A stretch of DNA of 47,375 nucleotides from Phoronis australis (Eukaryota; Phoronida; Phoronidae): positions 1-47,375 of the forward strand of contig NMRA01000483.1 of the NCBI GenBank assembly GCA_002633005.1, written 5' to 3'. Positions 32,443 through 42,995 of this stretch are shown here, piece after piece. The notes under the pieces were generated by a model, which saw nothing but the letters and a program-made list of their open reading frames with translations, was not told the origin of the DNA and did no database searches. A program made the position numbers and the translations under genes. The first letter of the stretch is position 1, and every line of letters starts with the position of its first letter.

Positions 32443-33885
32443 TCTGATTTAGGCTTTGTGCAAAGCTGTATACGAAATCTACAGCTTCGCGTCGATGTGG
32501 GTAATAAGGACTAAATAAAATCTAACGCAGAAATAGTGTCATTAAAAGCTGCACCGCTCTTTAAGTAAACCAAATTATTTACCGNGGCTTTAGACGCTCT
32601 GCGGCTGGGTTAAAGATCTTTTATAGGCCTAACTATCCCCAATTCCCGTACCAGTATGAATTTCAAAAAATAACTTGACTTGGCTGCGTCAGATGTGATA
32701 CTGAATTTAAAACGTTCAATTAATTACAAATTCTTATGACTGGGTATGTTTTCATGCAATACATACTTTATTTAGTAGTTTTAATTTATTACAGACACGC
32801 ACAATGTTGTGTTAAATTTTCAATTTTTTGTTGCTTGACCGATTACGTGTTGCAGCATTTCAAGGCGACTTATTTTGAAAATTGGTTTCTAATAAAAAAT
32901 TTTCAATGAATTTGAATATAGTTGCATTGTACGAAAAGATCATGCTGATATGTGTTGTAAGCCTAACGTTTCTAAGTATTTTGCACCAAATTAAATGGCC
33001 TGTTGTCGTCTATACCCTTACGGGACACACACTGGACAGCCGTCCGTATTGCACCAGTCACACTCCCGGGGATTCCCATACGGACCCGTATTAGAATGTG
33101 TGCTAAATAATTGAATAACAATTCTAAAGGTAGTGATTTTGATTAATTTTAATATTAACTGACATGAAATGAAAAATTAATGTGTTTCCTTGATTTTCCA
33201 CGTATTTTGCACTAAATTATAAAACGAGTCATCTCTGATTGCAATACTCTGGAGACACGGTAAAAGCCAAATTCGTTGTAACGATGATGTCATAGACATA
33301 GATTAGTGCAAGCACCGTCTCAAGTTTTTTTGGCGCTAAATGGGGTTCGTGATGGGGCTACTGTATTGTCGAAGGCCTACTTAATTAACGACTGGGGTAT
33401 GCTATGACGCAGTATTTTGATGTTTTTTATCAATAAATGTATTTTAGATGTAAAAATAGTAATTTTGGCACCATACTTGGCCTTTAAAGCTAGTGATCGA
33501 AAGCCAAACGAATTGTAAGATCAACACAACTTAACAAATTTGTGGATACGCTTCTGCGCAATTGCAGAAAACTGTCCTATGTACGGGAGACTGTAGTGTT
33601 TTATGGATAAATCACTCCTCCATTTTGTGTTGTGTCAAACCTGAAAGATAACCAGTATGTAGCTTATGAATCAGAGTTGTTGGAAACTGAAGTTTCTGTA
33701 CTATTACAGACAAATCCTTGACACAATTCTAAAACTCATTCTGAGTGCCACAAATCTTGTATGCCCTGTCTATCAGTCCCAGTTTGTAGCTGTAGACTGT
33801 AAAGCTGATAAAATTGATCAACAAACCAGTGTAAGTCTTTTTTCTATAAACATTTGTTAACAAATTATCACAATCTCTAGTAACC

Positions 33886-34278
33886 TGGACATTCAGAAAT
33901 GAAATGCACAACTAGTATTCATGGACATTCAGAAATGGAATGGACCACTAGTATTCATGGACATTCAGAATGGAAGGGACAACTAGTATTCATGGACATT
34001 CAGAATGGAATGGACAACTAGTATTCATGGACATCCAGAATGGAATGGACAACTAGTATTCATGGACATTCAGAATGGAATGGACAACTAGTATTCATGG
34101 ACATTCAGAATGGAATGGACCACTAGTATTCATGGACATTCAGAATGGAAGGGACAACTAGTATTCATGGACATTCAGAAATGGAATGGACAACTAGTAT
34201 TCATGGACATTCAGAATGGAATGGACAACTAGTAGTATTCATGGACATTCAGAATGGAATGGACAACTAGTATTCATC
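33886..34278 (+). repeat. 35-bp minisatellite
   Basis: About eleven head-to-tail copies of a 35-bp unit, ACTAGTATTCATGGACATTC + AGAATGGAATGGACA, with few variants. It ends against a Penelope-like RT relic. Confidence 0.95.
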
Positions 34279-34990
34279 GTTCATGGTGAAACTTATGTTG
34301 TTATGACGCCTATTCACAAATTCGAAAAAATGCTGCTCACAAGTCGTATTGGGAAAAATACAGAATGTCATCGACATACCTCAGTGGAGGATATAGGATA
34401 TCATTAGGGGAGGTAACATTTTGTCTCGGGGAATTGCGCAAAGCACACGATTGCATGGGCGCACCCAGCCAAAAGTATGGAGGGGCTCGAATTTCTCAGG
34501 ATCTGAACGACTAAAAAAAATCAAGAAACCGCGCCGGCGATCTGACTCGGACACTGGCAATCGAGTCTGAGCCCCTTCCCCCCACACACACGCACACACA
34601 AACTATAACTACACACATTGTTAAATCGTGTTTCAGCCGCATGTTAATTACCGGGGTTGGCTATAAACTCAATATTTCCTCACGCTCTTGCTGTTTCATT
34701 TTTTCCGCCAGTCAAGAGGGGGGGGAGGGGGCGAACCCCCTGCCCCCCTTAAATCCGTCTATGTACCTACGTTAAAACATACGACCTTCAAGTGAAAGTT
34801 CTTGATTCTGTTGAATTTGCAATCGTTCATGGTGACCCATAAATAATTTGTCTAATAATGGGGCTAGAGGAGAATCCATTGCTATACCATCCGTTTGATG
34901 GCGACCTTTAAAACGAAAATGAGATTCATCGGTGGAACTTTCAGCAGTTGTCGGAGAACTTTTGCACCAAATTTAGAGTTAGGGTTTTTC
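34279..34990 (-). pseudogene. Second Penelope-like RT relic, split by a MITE
   Basis: On the minus strand the right part reads HFRFKGRHQTDGIAMDSPLA and then LFMGHHE, the motif B region of a Penelope-like RT. The left part reads RYVDDILYF (motif C), then further on NISFTMN after a frameshift. It is a different lineage from the element at 5116-7914 (motif B GIAMDSP versus GVSMGSP). Motifs B and C are normally about 30 residues apart; here a 379-bp MITE separates them. Stops and frameshifts show that it is dead. The right boundary is uncertain. Confidence 0.85.
34382..34760. mobile_element. hAT-like G-rich MITE inserted in the Penelope relic
   Basis: Begins CAGTGGAGGATATAGGATAT and ends CCCCCCTTAAATCCGTCT; the first end matches the start of the element at 22435. 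Candidate 8-bp target duplications are ACATACCT (34374-34381) and ATGTACCT (34761-34768), 6 of 8 matching. An internal GCATGGGCGCACCCAGCC block recurs at 41746 in a related repeat. Confidence 0.75.
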
Positions 34991-35482
34991 CCTGTGATAT
35001 ATTTCACATCCAATCATTTAGAGGTAAGCTACTAAACAAATTCGTAATTACTAAGGACCTTGTAAACCCATGAGATAATGTGTTACCAGCGTTCTGAATG
35101 TGCTTCACGAATGTGAATTGAATGAGTCAAACAATCCATAATCAACATCTTGCATAGGAACTTTGAGAGTGCATAATCATACTGTCTCAATAGAGGACAC
35201 TAAAGCAAGATCACGTGGGAAGTCTTTTTCTGGATATCGCCAGTGTATACAAACGAGGCACGTGGTCATGTTTACTTCTGCTGTCTTGAGTTAGCGGAAC
35301 GCGTCCCAGGAAGCAGAACGACAACATTTTCGGTTTGTTTGATTACAGAAAAGCTATCACCTCGTCTTGCAATACACAGTTTTGATGCATGTACATAAAT
35401 ATAACTGTTGAGTTGTAATCGCAATTCATATCATTTCAAAAACGTATAGTCATGATGTCTATTAATTTATCCCATCTTGTAG

Positions 35483-35570
35483 CCGCAGGAACCTATGCTG
35501 GACTGGCAAAAATCGTTAATGCCTGGTACAAATCAGGTGCAACAAAGAGCCTTCAGGTGATTAAGACAGG
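35483..35570 (+). CDS. Receptor gene: small exon, possible start of the ZP-C region
   Basis: An 88-bp exon with acceptor TTTATCCCATCTTGTAG, donor GTAAGT, phase 1 to 2. It encodes (A)AGTYAGLAKIVNAWYKSG then ATKSLQVIKTG, and its split codon joins the next exon to give VIKTGC. In ZP domains the C-terminal half has a comparable 'LI.dGC' step. The phase fits both the FN3 exon (ends phase 1) and the exon at 38192 (starts phase 2), which is the main reason for calling it. It is too short for ordinary frame scans. Missing exons between 23348 and here are possible. Confidence 0.65.
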
Positions 35571-38191
35571 GTAAGTCGTAAATTAAAATTATACAAAAAC
35601 AAAGAATCAAGACCCGCCAACTTCTGCTGTTAGATGAAAGATCCTTTGTTTACCGGTAGTGTATTCTCATCTGCCTGTATAACATTGGTCAGACACCAAG
35701 TATAGGCTGATATCCCTAGATCCAGTAGACTCACGAGAACAGCTAGTGTGATCACATATGGTTCGCTTTAAAAGCATGGAGATATCGCGTGATGATTTGT
35801 GTGTGGCCATGACTTGTGTTTTTGCTTCCTTAACTTACGTCTATGGAATGAAGTTACAAAAAGTCACCTCCTGTATCCAACAAATCCAACCACATGGGAC
35901 GCTACTTGAGACTGAGTGCACATCCGAATTCATTGGCAGTACATACCCTCCCGCAGGGGAATCCACCGACATGGACCTCAAAATCATACATACTCAGCAA
36001 ATTACATCACACACTTAACACGCCGCTTGCTCTCATGTGCACCAGGAGGGAGACTGTGAACCAGTTTGAGTGGTATCACAACAAGCAAAGAAGCGTTTAC
36101 TTTGCTTCTACAATGGTGTGCAGGCGTTGAGACTTTAGATGCGGTGCACACGTTTTGCGCATGTCACACTCGTAAGCCTTCGTACTTCCCCAGAGAATAT
36201 TGAACGGGCAATAAAGCCGCGGTTTCTTTCAAAACAACTTTTGCTTAGATCACTTACTGTAAGAAAAGGACTTCATATTGTGCCTGACCCACATTGGAAA
36301 GGACGTCTAGGCAATGCGACAGACAGACAGATCGTTACTGCTTCAAATCAGGCCCATAAAGTGATTGGCACAGGGATTCAGTAGATTTCCGTCGCCAAGG
36401 CAGTTTGGTCACTGGGGATTCCAGTCATTGATTGAAGCCCATTTCAAAATATAATAACAATGATGTTTGAATTGACTCATTGTGTCCATTTTGACACACT
36501 ATGTCATTTTTTCTTTCTTACGTAGGTCCATTTTCGCTCTTCCAATCCATTTTCACTAGTTAAATCGGTACTATTAATTTAAGAAAAAATAATAATTTAT
36601 ATTTAGCTTATTGAAGAGAACGGCTATTGATACCGTCAATTCCCTCAATTATGTTGAAATGCACAAAATAGCTCCCGGGTCTTGACCCGTCGTACGCATT
36701 TTTACCCACTGTGTCCATTCTGACTCATTATGTTAACTTTTGCCTGTTCAGTCTATCCTTGCCATTACTTTATAGTTAAAAATAATTTGTATTTTCCACA
36801 TCTATATTAAAACGTCGTCTCGTTTTTATTCTACGATATTTTTAAAACAGGAATAAGTTATTAAAAGTTGCATGCATCCATTATCTGTGCCAATAGATAG
36901 GATATGTTGTCAGTAAGGACAGCGGTTTACAAAAACGAGTGTTCTAAAAAGCATCTCATCCACGAACTTATTATTCGCCCTCACTTGCTACGCTAGCAGT
37001 TCACGCTTGTTGTTAAGGCCCACGAAGGAGCGTAATTTTGAAAACATCTCTTTTCAGGGTTTTTAAAACTAAAATGGATTTAAATCAGTATTTTTTTTAA
37101 GAACATGTGATTTTAAGCTTAATCTTAATTTCAAACTTTCGCTAAGGTTGCCCTAAGCAAATGGAAAATCAAAGCAGAAATGAACCCAATAAGTTAAATA
37201 TCTCAGTAAGGTATACATGTATTCCCGTATCAAGATGTTCATACATGTACGTGTACCTGCAGAAAAAATGAGCTAACAGTTATACAAACGCTGAAGTTCT
37301 GCCATTTGGCAATATGTATTTCTACGCCTGTTCAAGGTTTACATATTCACATGAACTTAGGAAGTTATGGACGAGTTGCCCGCTTCTAAGTCTGATTGAA
37401 TTTCTGTGATTGACCAGTGGTACCTATGGCTCAGCAGAATAGGTGTCTTCATGTTTAACAAAGGTCCCGGGTTCGAGTTCCGGTCAGGGCAGAAATCTTT
37501 TCAGACTGATGTTCATTAGGTCACGTGATATGGTCCAAAGGTGGTGCGGAAACCAGAATTAAGAATGTTTAAGAAATGTATGAATACGTGAATAAAATTG
37601 CCAATGTTTTAAAAAGGAGAAAATTTCAGTTCTAATTATGTCAATCACCAATTCGTAACATTACAATGAACCTTGAACTGAGAGTGATGGATAAGGCATT
37701 CAGGGTTACTAGTCCTAGAGAAACGAAACCCAGCCCTTGATATTTTGTCACTCAGTAAGTGTATAGGGTGTAAGACTTTATATTCAAAATCAATTGATTT
37801 CAATGTGACATAAGATTCTAATGAAATTCTGATATATTATGCCTATGTTATCGCCATCAGGACAATTAATGTCGATGACAGAACACTTAACGACCGAGTG
37901 TTCGCATCACAATGCATCTCAAAAGCCAGCGACTGGACTCTTGTCCAAATTCGTGGAGTTCTCAGGATGACTGCCTGATGTTGCAGTAGGCAACAAGAAA
38001 TGGATACTCTGTTGGTGATGTCACACCCACTGTTTCTGCGGTTTTGTTTGCATCAACGGGCTACTATAATAGGTCTCATATATGTATTAAGTTTACTAGC
38101 ATCCACTTTGGACTTAATGACTGATAAAATATTTGTTTTTGGTTTCATGGCCTCCGCTATCGATTGAAAACGCTTTCGTCTCATTATTCAG
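35571..38191. other. Intron with unrecognised open frames and two weak tandem units
   Basis: The 35758-36384 stretch has somewhat higher GC and open frames in two registers (35758-36018 and 35894-36130, then 36139-36384), perhaps a decayed element; no domain recognised. Near 36465-36610 and 36700-36800 a block (ACT..TGTGTCCATT..GAC..ACTATGT) recurs in diverged form. Confidence 0.35.
37427..37490 (+). other. tRNA-like pol III A and B boxes (possible SINE head)
   Basis: TGGCTCAGCAG (37427-37437) fits the A box consensus TRGYNNARNNG, and GGTTCGAGTTC (37470-37480) is one base off the B box, framed by CCGG/CCGG that can form a T-arm stem. The seven bases before and after do not pair into an acceptor stem, and the spacing is short, so this is not a normal tRNA gene. 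A tRNA-derived SINE or tRNA pseudogene is more likely. Confidence 0.4.
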
Positions 38192-38387
38192 CTGTACGAC
38201 TGGTGAAGAAACATCTGCGAAAAACGCCGCTCAGCAAACAGGTGTGAAAGCTTCAAACACTATTACCACCGACTCAACTACATTGAAAATGGTCATGTTT
38301 GCCCCCCCATTGCCAGCAACTGTAACGGTGGAGGTAGAATTGGCGATATGTGTGACCGCAAATGACCCAACCTGCCAGCCAGTGCAG
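38192..38387 (+). CDS. Receptor gene: ZP-C-like exon
   Basis: A 196-bp exon with acceptor TTTCGTCTCATTATTCAG, donor GTATGG, phase 2 to 0. It encodes (G)CTTGEETSAKNAAQQ, then STTLKMVMFAPPLPATVTVE, then ELAICVTANDPTCQPVQ. The order of a Cys after 'ktG', a 'l.m..Fa' step, a V-rich strand ending in '.a.C', and a 'd..C' Cys resembles the C-terminal half of ZP domains (F.F......v.vhC.v..C....C). The frame continuing past 38387 is intron read-through, which makes an apparent hydrophobic tail that should be ignored. ZP assignment is by pattern only. Confidence 0.7.
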
Positions 38388-38634
38388 GTATGGACAGTTT
38401 TATTTACAGTTAAAACGCTGTCATTAAATTTACTCCATGTCAAAGACAGAGTTTATTTGATTCTGGTTTGCGCAATTCTGGTGTGGTTATACAGTATTTT
38501 TTGCTGCGCGAGTCTTCATATCTTCTTAACCAGCTTCAGTGGCCCAGCGTCGTGGCGATGGTCAGTGCTGGTGACGACCGTGGCGGGGGCGGCGCTGACG
38601 CTTGTCATTCTGAAGTTACAACCTCAGTAGGGAC

Positions 38635-38700
38635 GTAGGAAGCGGGTGGGGGGGGCAGGGGGCACGGGCCCCAAAAATAATTCAGGCCGTCGAAACCGAC
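38635..38700. mobile_element. End of a hAT-like G-rich MITE (fragment)
   Basis: CAGTAGGGACGTAGGAAGCG followed by a long G run and GGCAGGGGGCACGGGCCCC looks like the left end of the elements at 22435 and 34382. The other end is not found before the Penelope-like insertion at 38876. Confidence 0.5.
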
Positions 38701-38875
38701 ATACGCGTGGGGCGGGGATAGTCGAGAAAAGAAAGACTGCTAAATGCAGCAGGAGAGAAACTTCAAGAGAACATATAACAACTCTGTATCAGTGCATGGT
38801 TTACCTTTTGCGGTCTCCGGTTTCGCAGCACAGGTTGTAAAAACGCACTTGAAAAACGTTCACGTAATGATTCAT

Positions 38876-39465
38876 ACAGAATATGTTAAATGCACGACAC
38901 TTTTCATTGTTCAAACGTCAAACAATGTTACATTGGTCAAACGATTTGCAGTCTTTCCCGTCGGTTATCCATGCATCTTTAAAATGGCGCCATTCAAGAT
39001 CATTTTCTGCAGTGCCACGCACGTAAAATCACCGGTCAAGAAATTGCGGAAAACACGTCAATTCGCTACGTGGAGCAAGATGTGCTGCGTTTGAAAGTAT
39101 TAGAGTCCATTTTAATTGCTTTTGAGAAGCTTGTTTTGAATGAGCAGAGTCGCGCCGCACGTTACACTTGTTTGCATGACTTTCCTGTTACCCCCCCTTC
39201 ATTAGTCATTCTTTGCAGTATTTCACACCCGCCGTGTCTCACTGTGTGTGTCGTCAGCTTATACTCTGTGGTGGCATTACTGCATCATTTTATCTTCACT
39301 TGAGAATGAAACAAGGATGTTTCGAAATATCGTGTGTCTTTTAATTATGTCACTAGGTCAGTTACTTTATCTATGTTCAGTTGAGAGTAGAGTTTTGTTC
39401 CGAAGGTACGAACGTAACAGAATAAAGACTGAACAATGAAAAGTGTCGTGCATTTAACAAATTCT
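38876..39465 (+). mobile_element. Truncated Penelope-like insertion with fold-back end
   Basis: Flanked by a perfect 12-bp target duplication GTAATGATTCAT (38864-38875 and 39466-39477). The first 40 bp (ACAGAATATGTTAAATGCAC to CATTGTTC) are pseudo-LTR in reverse orientation; from about 38913 the sequence switches to the forward body, with the GIY-YIG coding region (frameshifted), the ORF end and the 3' pseudo-LTR. Both ends are therefore inverted copies of ACAGAAT..GTTAAATGCACGA. The switch point shares the bases GTTCA on both sides, which suggests template switching at microhomology. Related to the element at 5116-7914. Confidence 0.88.
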
Positions 39466-39477
39466 GTAATGATTCAT

Positions 39478-40685
39478 GCATATGTTTCGGAAAAATGGAA
39501 AAAAAATTGTAAAACGAATCCGCTTTGCGGAGCGTATTAATTTTATGGATTTTTAAATTCACTAAATAAGTCAATTTTGCTACTGCAAAACCACATTTTT
39601 CCAGACATGCCACTCATTGGCAAGGGATAACGGAGACAACTGTCGCTTTTTTCTCGAATTGTATATCACTTGAGAAAAATTGATGATCTGACAAGAGATA
39701 TCATCAATTGCTGCACATTTCTTGATTTTTCAAAATATAGATATTTTCGTATTGAGGGGCCCCGCCCTTGAAGAAGGCCATTGATGACATTCAAGTGGCC
39801 ACCTTTTTATGTTTTTATTGACAAATTCTTAAGGGTCCACTCACGGAGAAAGGGCCCAAAGTTGGACGTCTTTTTTCCTGTTTTTGTGAAATCGTGCAAC
39901 TGACTTTCATGTTGAGGAAGGTCACTTCCTCCACCGTCTTGTGACCACACGACGGTGGTTTGAACTGGCACTCTTTTCCAAGCTTAATGCTGTTTAGCTT
40001 TTCATAATTAAGGTGTCCCATTTCAGACGGCATCCTCTCTCGGTGGAGCAATTCGGAGAAATGTCCCTTTGTCCCTCTATACATGTATATCCGACACTGC
40101 CTACTTTTCCCGAGGGAAGTTGAGATTCATCAAAAAACACAAATCTTTCGTGCACAGCGCAGCAGTATCAAGACATTCGACCCAAACAACCAAAAAATGT
40201 GAAAAAATACAATTAAGAGGCTGACCGCCATCGAAAGGGTAAAATTTTGAAGAACTTGAAGACCGCTATTTGTGGTTAGTTACAGAATAATGTTACTGTT
40301 TCCCATAGTATCACAAGGATAGCATCCCATATGAATTCCAGTATGTGGAAAACACTGCTGTCGAGGCTACCATTGGGGTGACCGTATACATGTCGAACGA
40401 GGGTACTCAAATACTCGCAATGATAAAGAAATATTACAGCTTTTTCTGGGGTCAAGTTCAACTAGTGAACCGTTATAGGTATCTCGGAAATGAGCAAATT
40501 TAGACCTTATTGGGGACAAGTAAAAGAACAACAATAATATATATTTTAGTTTGTATTGGGAATTTCAGGGTCACAGCTCTACAAATGAATTTTCACATAA
40601 GGTTTCCTGAATTACAAGAGATAACACACACATTTACGATACCCAATGTGTAATTGAGTATCGAATACTAAGTGGCACAGGTTAG
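39478..40685. other. Intron stretch, nothing recognised
   Basis: The minus frame at 39815-40084 has no domain. No exon with convincing splice sites. Confidence 0.4.
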
Positions 40686-40689
40686 CATA

Positions 40690-40862
40690 GTACCAAATGG
40701 GTACATAATACCAAGTGGGTATTTGGCGATTGCCTACCAACTGGGTCGAGCAAAACGGCAAATTCAGTAACAAGTACATAATGGGTACAACTGGCAAATG
40801 GGCAAATATCATATAATAAAGTACCAAGTGGGTACATCAAACAGCCAACTGGGCTATAACAA
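40690..40862 (+). repeat. Cluster of ACCAAGTGGGTA-like motifs
   Basis: Seven irregularly spaced variants of ACCAANTGGGTA, some as ACTGGCAAATGGGCA or CCAACTGGGC, occur in about 170 bp. The spacing is not constant, so this is not a simple tandem repeat. Confidence 0.65.
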
Positions 40863-40919
40863 CCTGCAAAACAGGTTCCGGACAAGCTGATTTACATGTT
40901 GATGTATCTACGAAAACTG

Positions 40920-41600
40920 TCAGGTTAATAAATGATTTTTTTGGCAATTACAAGATAATCTTTTAAGAAAGGATTACGACTCAGGGAATTAAGTTGAAGC
41001 CTGAATATGGAAAAAACTGTAGTATAATCCGATCTCGAAATAGTAAAGCGCACCTGGACGCTTTTTGCCTATCCAAAATAATTGATGAAATTGGACACTT
41101 AGCAAAATTTACTCACAATTCAAATGACAATAAATGCATTGCTTTTTTGACTTCGGTACAAGTTCCGTTGTTTAAACTCACTAACTGGGATCAAAAAGGA
41201 ATTAAGTCCTTAAATTAAGGTAAGCGCATTGTTCATGGATTTGATTGTTGGTTTCTGATTTACACGTTTATGAAAATTTACTGATTAAGAGCTGATTTTG
41301 TTACAACTAGAAGCTAATCTTGTAAGAAATGACAATGCTTTAATGAACTTAGTTGCAGGCCGACATTGGGAAATTTCGATGTATCATCAGATCCCCAAGT
41401 ATAAAAGTACACTAAATGACTTTTTTCTATCTGAAATAAGTCTCAAGGAAATTGATGAATTTCGGACAGTTGTACAAAGTGTCCCAAAATTTTCTCACGC
41501 TTCTAATGACAGTAAATTGTTTCTTGGCTTAGGAACTAGATTACTGGGTTTAAGTTTACAAACCGCTGATGGAAAAAGACGCTTAAGTACTTAAACAGAT
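40920..41600 (+). repeat. Two diverged tandem copies of a 300-bp unit
   Basis: 40920-41225 and 41290-41600 align along their length: TTACAAGATAATCTTTTAAG versus TTACAACTAGAAGCTAATCT, then blocks around GAAATTGATGAA, AATTTTCTCAC/AATTTACTCAC and AATGACA.TAAAT. Both keep an open frame that aligns residue by residue in places (KFTHNSNDNK versus KFSHASNDSK), ending in stops at similar positions. No family is recognised. It could be an old repeat or two exons of a duplicated domain. Confidence 0.55.
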
Positions 41601-41745
41601 AAAATCTAAGTCATTGGTCATCAAATTGGAAAGGTTCTCCTTGCACGTCCTTGATGCTTTTAGTTTCCAGTAGTATTGCGCAATGAATTGTTGTTATTTA
41701 ACACTGAATCGTTTGCTTGCATTTCCCGTGCATACTACAGACACG

Positions 41746-42012
41746 GCATGCGCACCCAGCCTAAAATACAGGGAAGCTCGAATTCTTTAGGATGTGGACC
41801 TTTTACTAAAGAAAAATAAACGGAATACGGGGCTTAATCATGGCTATGAAATGTGCATACGCCGAATCCTTGCCTTAGTGGAATTTATTCTTGTTTTCCT
41901 TGGATTTTTTTGTTTCTTTGAGGCGGACCTTTTTGCCCAATTTACCAAATTGGGAGAAAGATCGTTCGGGTTTCCCAAGCCCAACCCCCCCCCTTTATGG
42001 GTGCGCGCATGC
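41746..42012. mobile_element. Inverted-repeat element related to the 34382-34760 MITE
   Basis: Opens with CATGCGCACCCAGCCTAAAA and closes with TATGGGTGCGCGCATG, giving short inverted ends. The opening block (GCGCACCCAGCC..AAA.TA..G..GCTCGAATT) matches the interior of 34382-34760. The C-rich run near the end and the TTTGTTTCTTTGAGGCGGACC block also recur, diverged, at 44690-44890. Confidence 0.5.
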
Positions 42013-42995
42013 ACGGAGCACGTCGTGACTGGCACACCGACGTTAAAAATAAGGTGTAACCATGTAGTAGGTCTGCGTAGAATATCAGTTACCCATGGGA
42101 ACTGAATTTGAACTCCAGACGTTGAAGTGTGTACGTTTTTGGGACACACTCTGTATCATTTCCCCCAGCAACCAGAACAAACTGGACTACATGCAGTGTT
42201 TCATCTAGGGATTATGAAACGGCCACAAAGGCACTCATACCCGGCACCTCGGGAACTTACCTTTCCAAAATTACTTCAAAGAATGTCCATAATAAATTGA
42301 AGTTTTCCCCGAAATTATATCGTAATAAAACAAACATTGACCTTCAACAAGAGCAGAAGAATAGGTACGAATCCACTGTTGGAACTCAGCTATAATTACT
42401 TCCGGCAGCTCACACCTACCCGTCAGTGCGCTGGCCCTAGACCCATTCTTACTCTCCGTGAAACTTTGTTGGTTCACGGTTACTCAAATCGTGATGGCTG
42501 TATCCCCGGTATTAACCCCACCTACGGCGGACGTGGTGGGTGTCGGTAAAATATGGTGACATCCAGAGAACGGGTGGGGGAAGGCGGTGGCGATAGCAAG
42601 GGGGTAGGTAGACGAAGTCAAATTGGTTTGTTCCCCCCACAATATTTTTTCCTTCCTACGGGCCTGACCTGTCTGAAGGAAGCGTAGGACTGGTTTTACT
42701 CATGCGTTTGTGTGGCTTTTGTAAAAATTAGAACTTGACCGAAAACAATGCTTATTCTGGCGAGACCTAGGTTTAAAAAGAGTCAGGATGCAGACCAGAA
42801 CCAAATATGTTCTTTTTGCGTTATGATCCATTGGAGGTTTAAGATGAAATTTTGTTAATTCACTTCGTTTTGGGGCAGGGGAGAAAAACGTTGTCGGCCG
42901 ATAAACTAAAGGAGTACCCTTTTCACCCACTTAACTATATTTTGGTCATTTTCAGCTGGTCCATCGTTTTTCCAGTTTAGTTCATGTTGTATAAC

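Larger units (their letters stand above)
31849..33483 (+). mobile_element. Kolobok-like DNA transposon, copy 2 (inverted relative to copy 1)
   Basis: Flanked by TTAA at 31845-31848 and 33484-33487, with the same termini as copy 1 (AGACAGCGTCCAG.. and, at the other end, AGGCCAAGTATGG). It carries a THAP-domain reading frame near its left end and a nested MITE at 32293-32446. The N at 32585 replaces about 0.7 kb that is present in copy 1 (about 12580-13270), so its internal part is missing from the assembly or deleted. No transposase core is seen. Confidence 0.8.

Noticed and set aside
35758-36384. Possible gene of two or three exons
   Set aside because: Frames change without splice sites between them and no family is recognised; kept only as an unexplained stretch.
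37427-37500. Functional tRNA gene
   Set aside because: The acceptor strands do not pair and the D and anticodon arms cannot be formed.
38133-38630. A 165-residue membrane protein
   Set aside because: The real exon is 38192-38387; the hydrophobic part after it is intron read-through past a good donor site.
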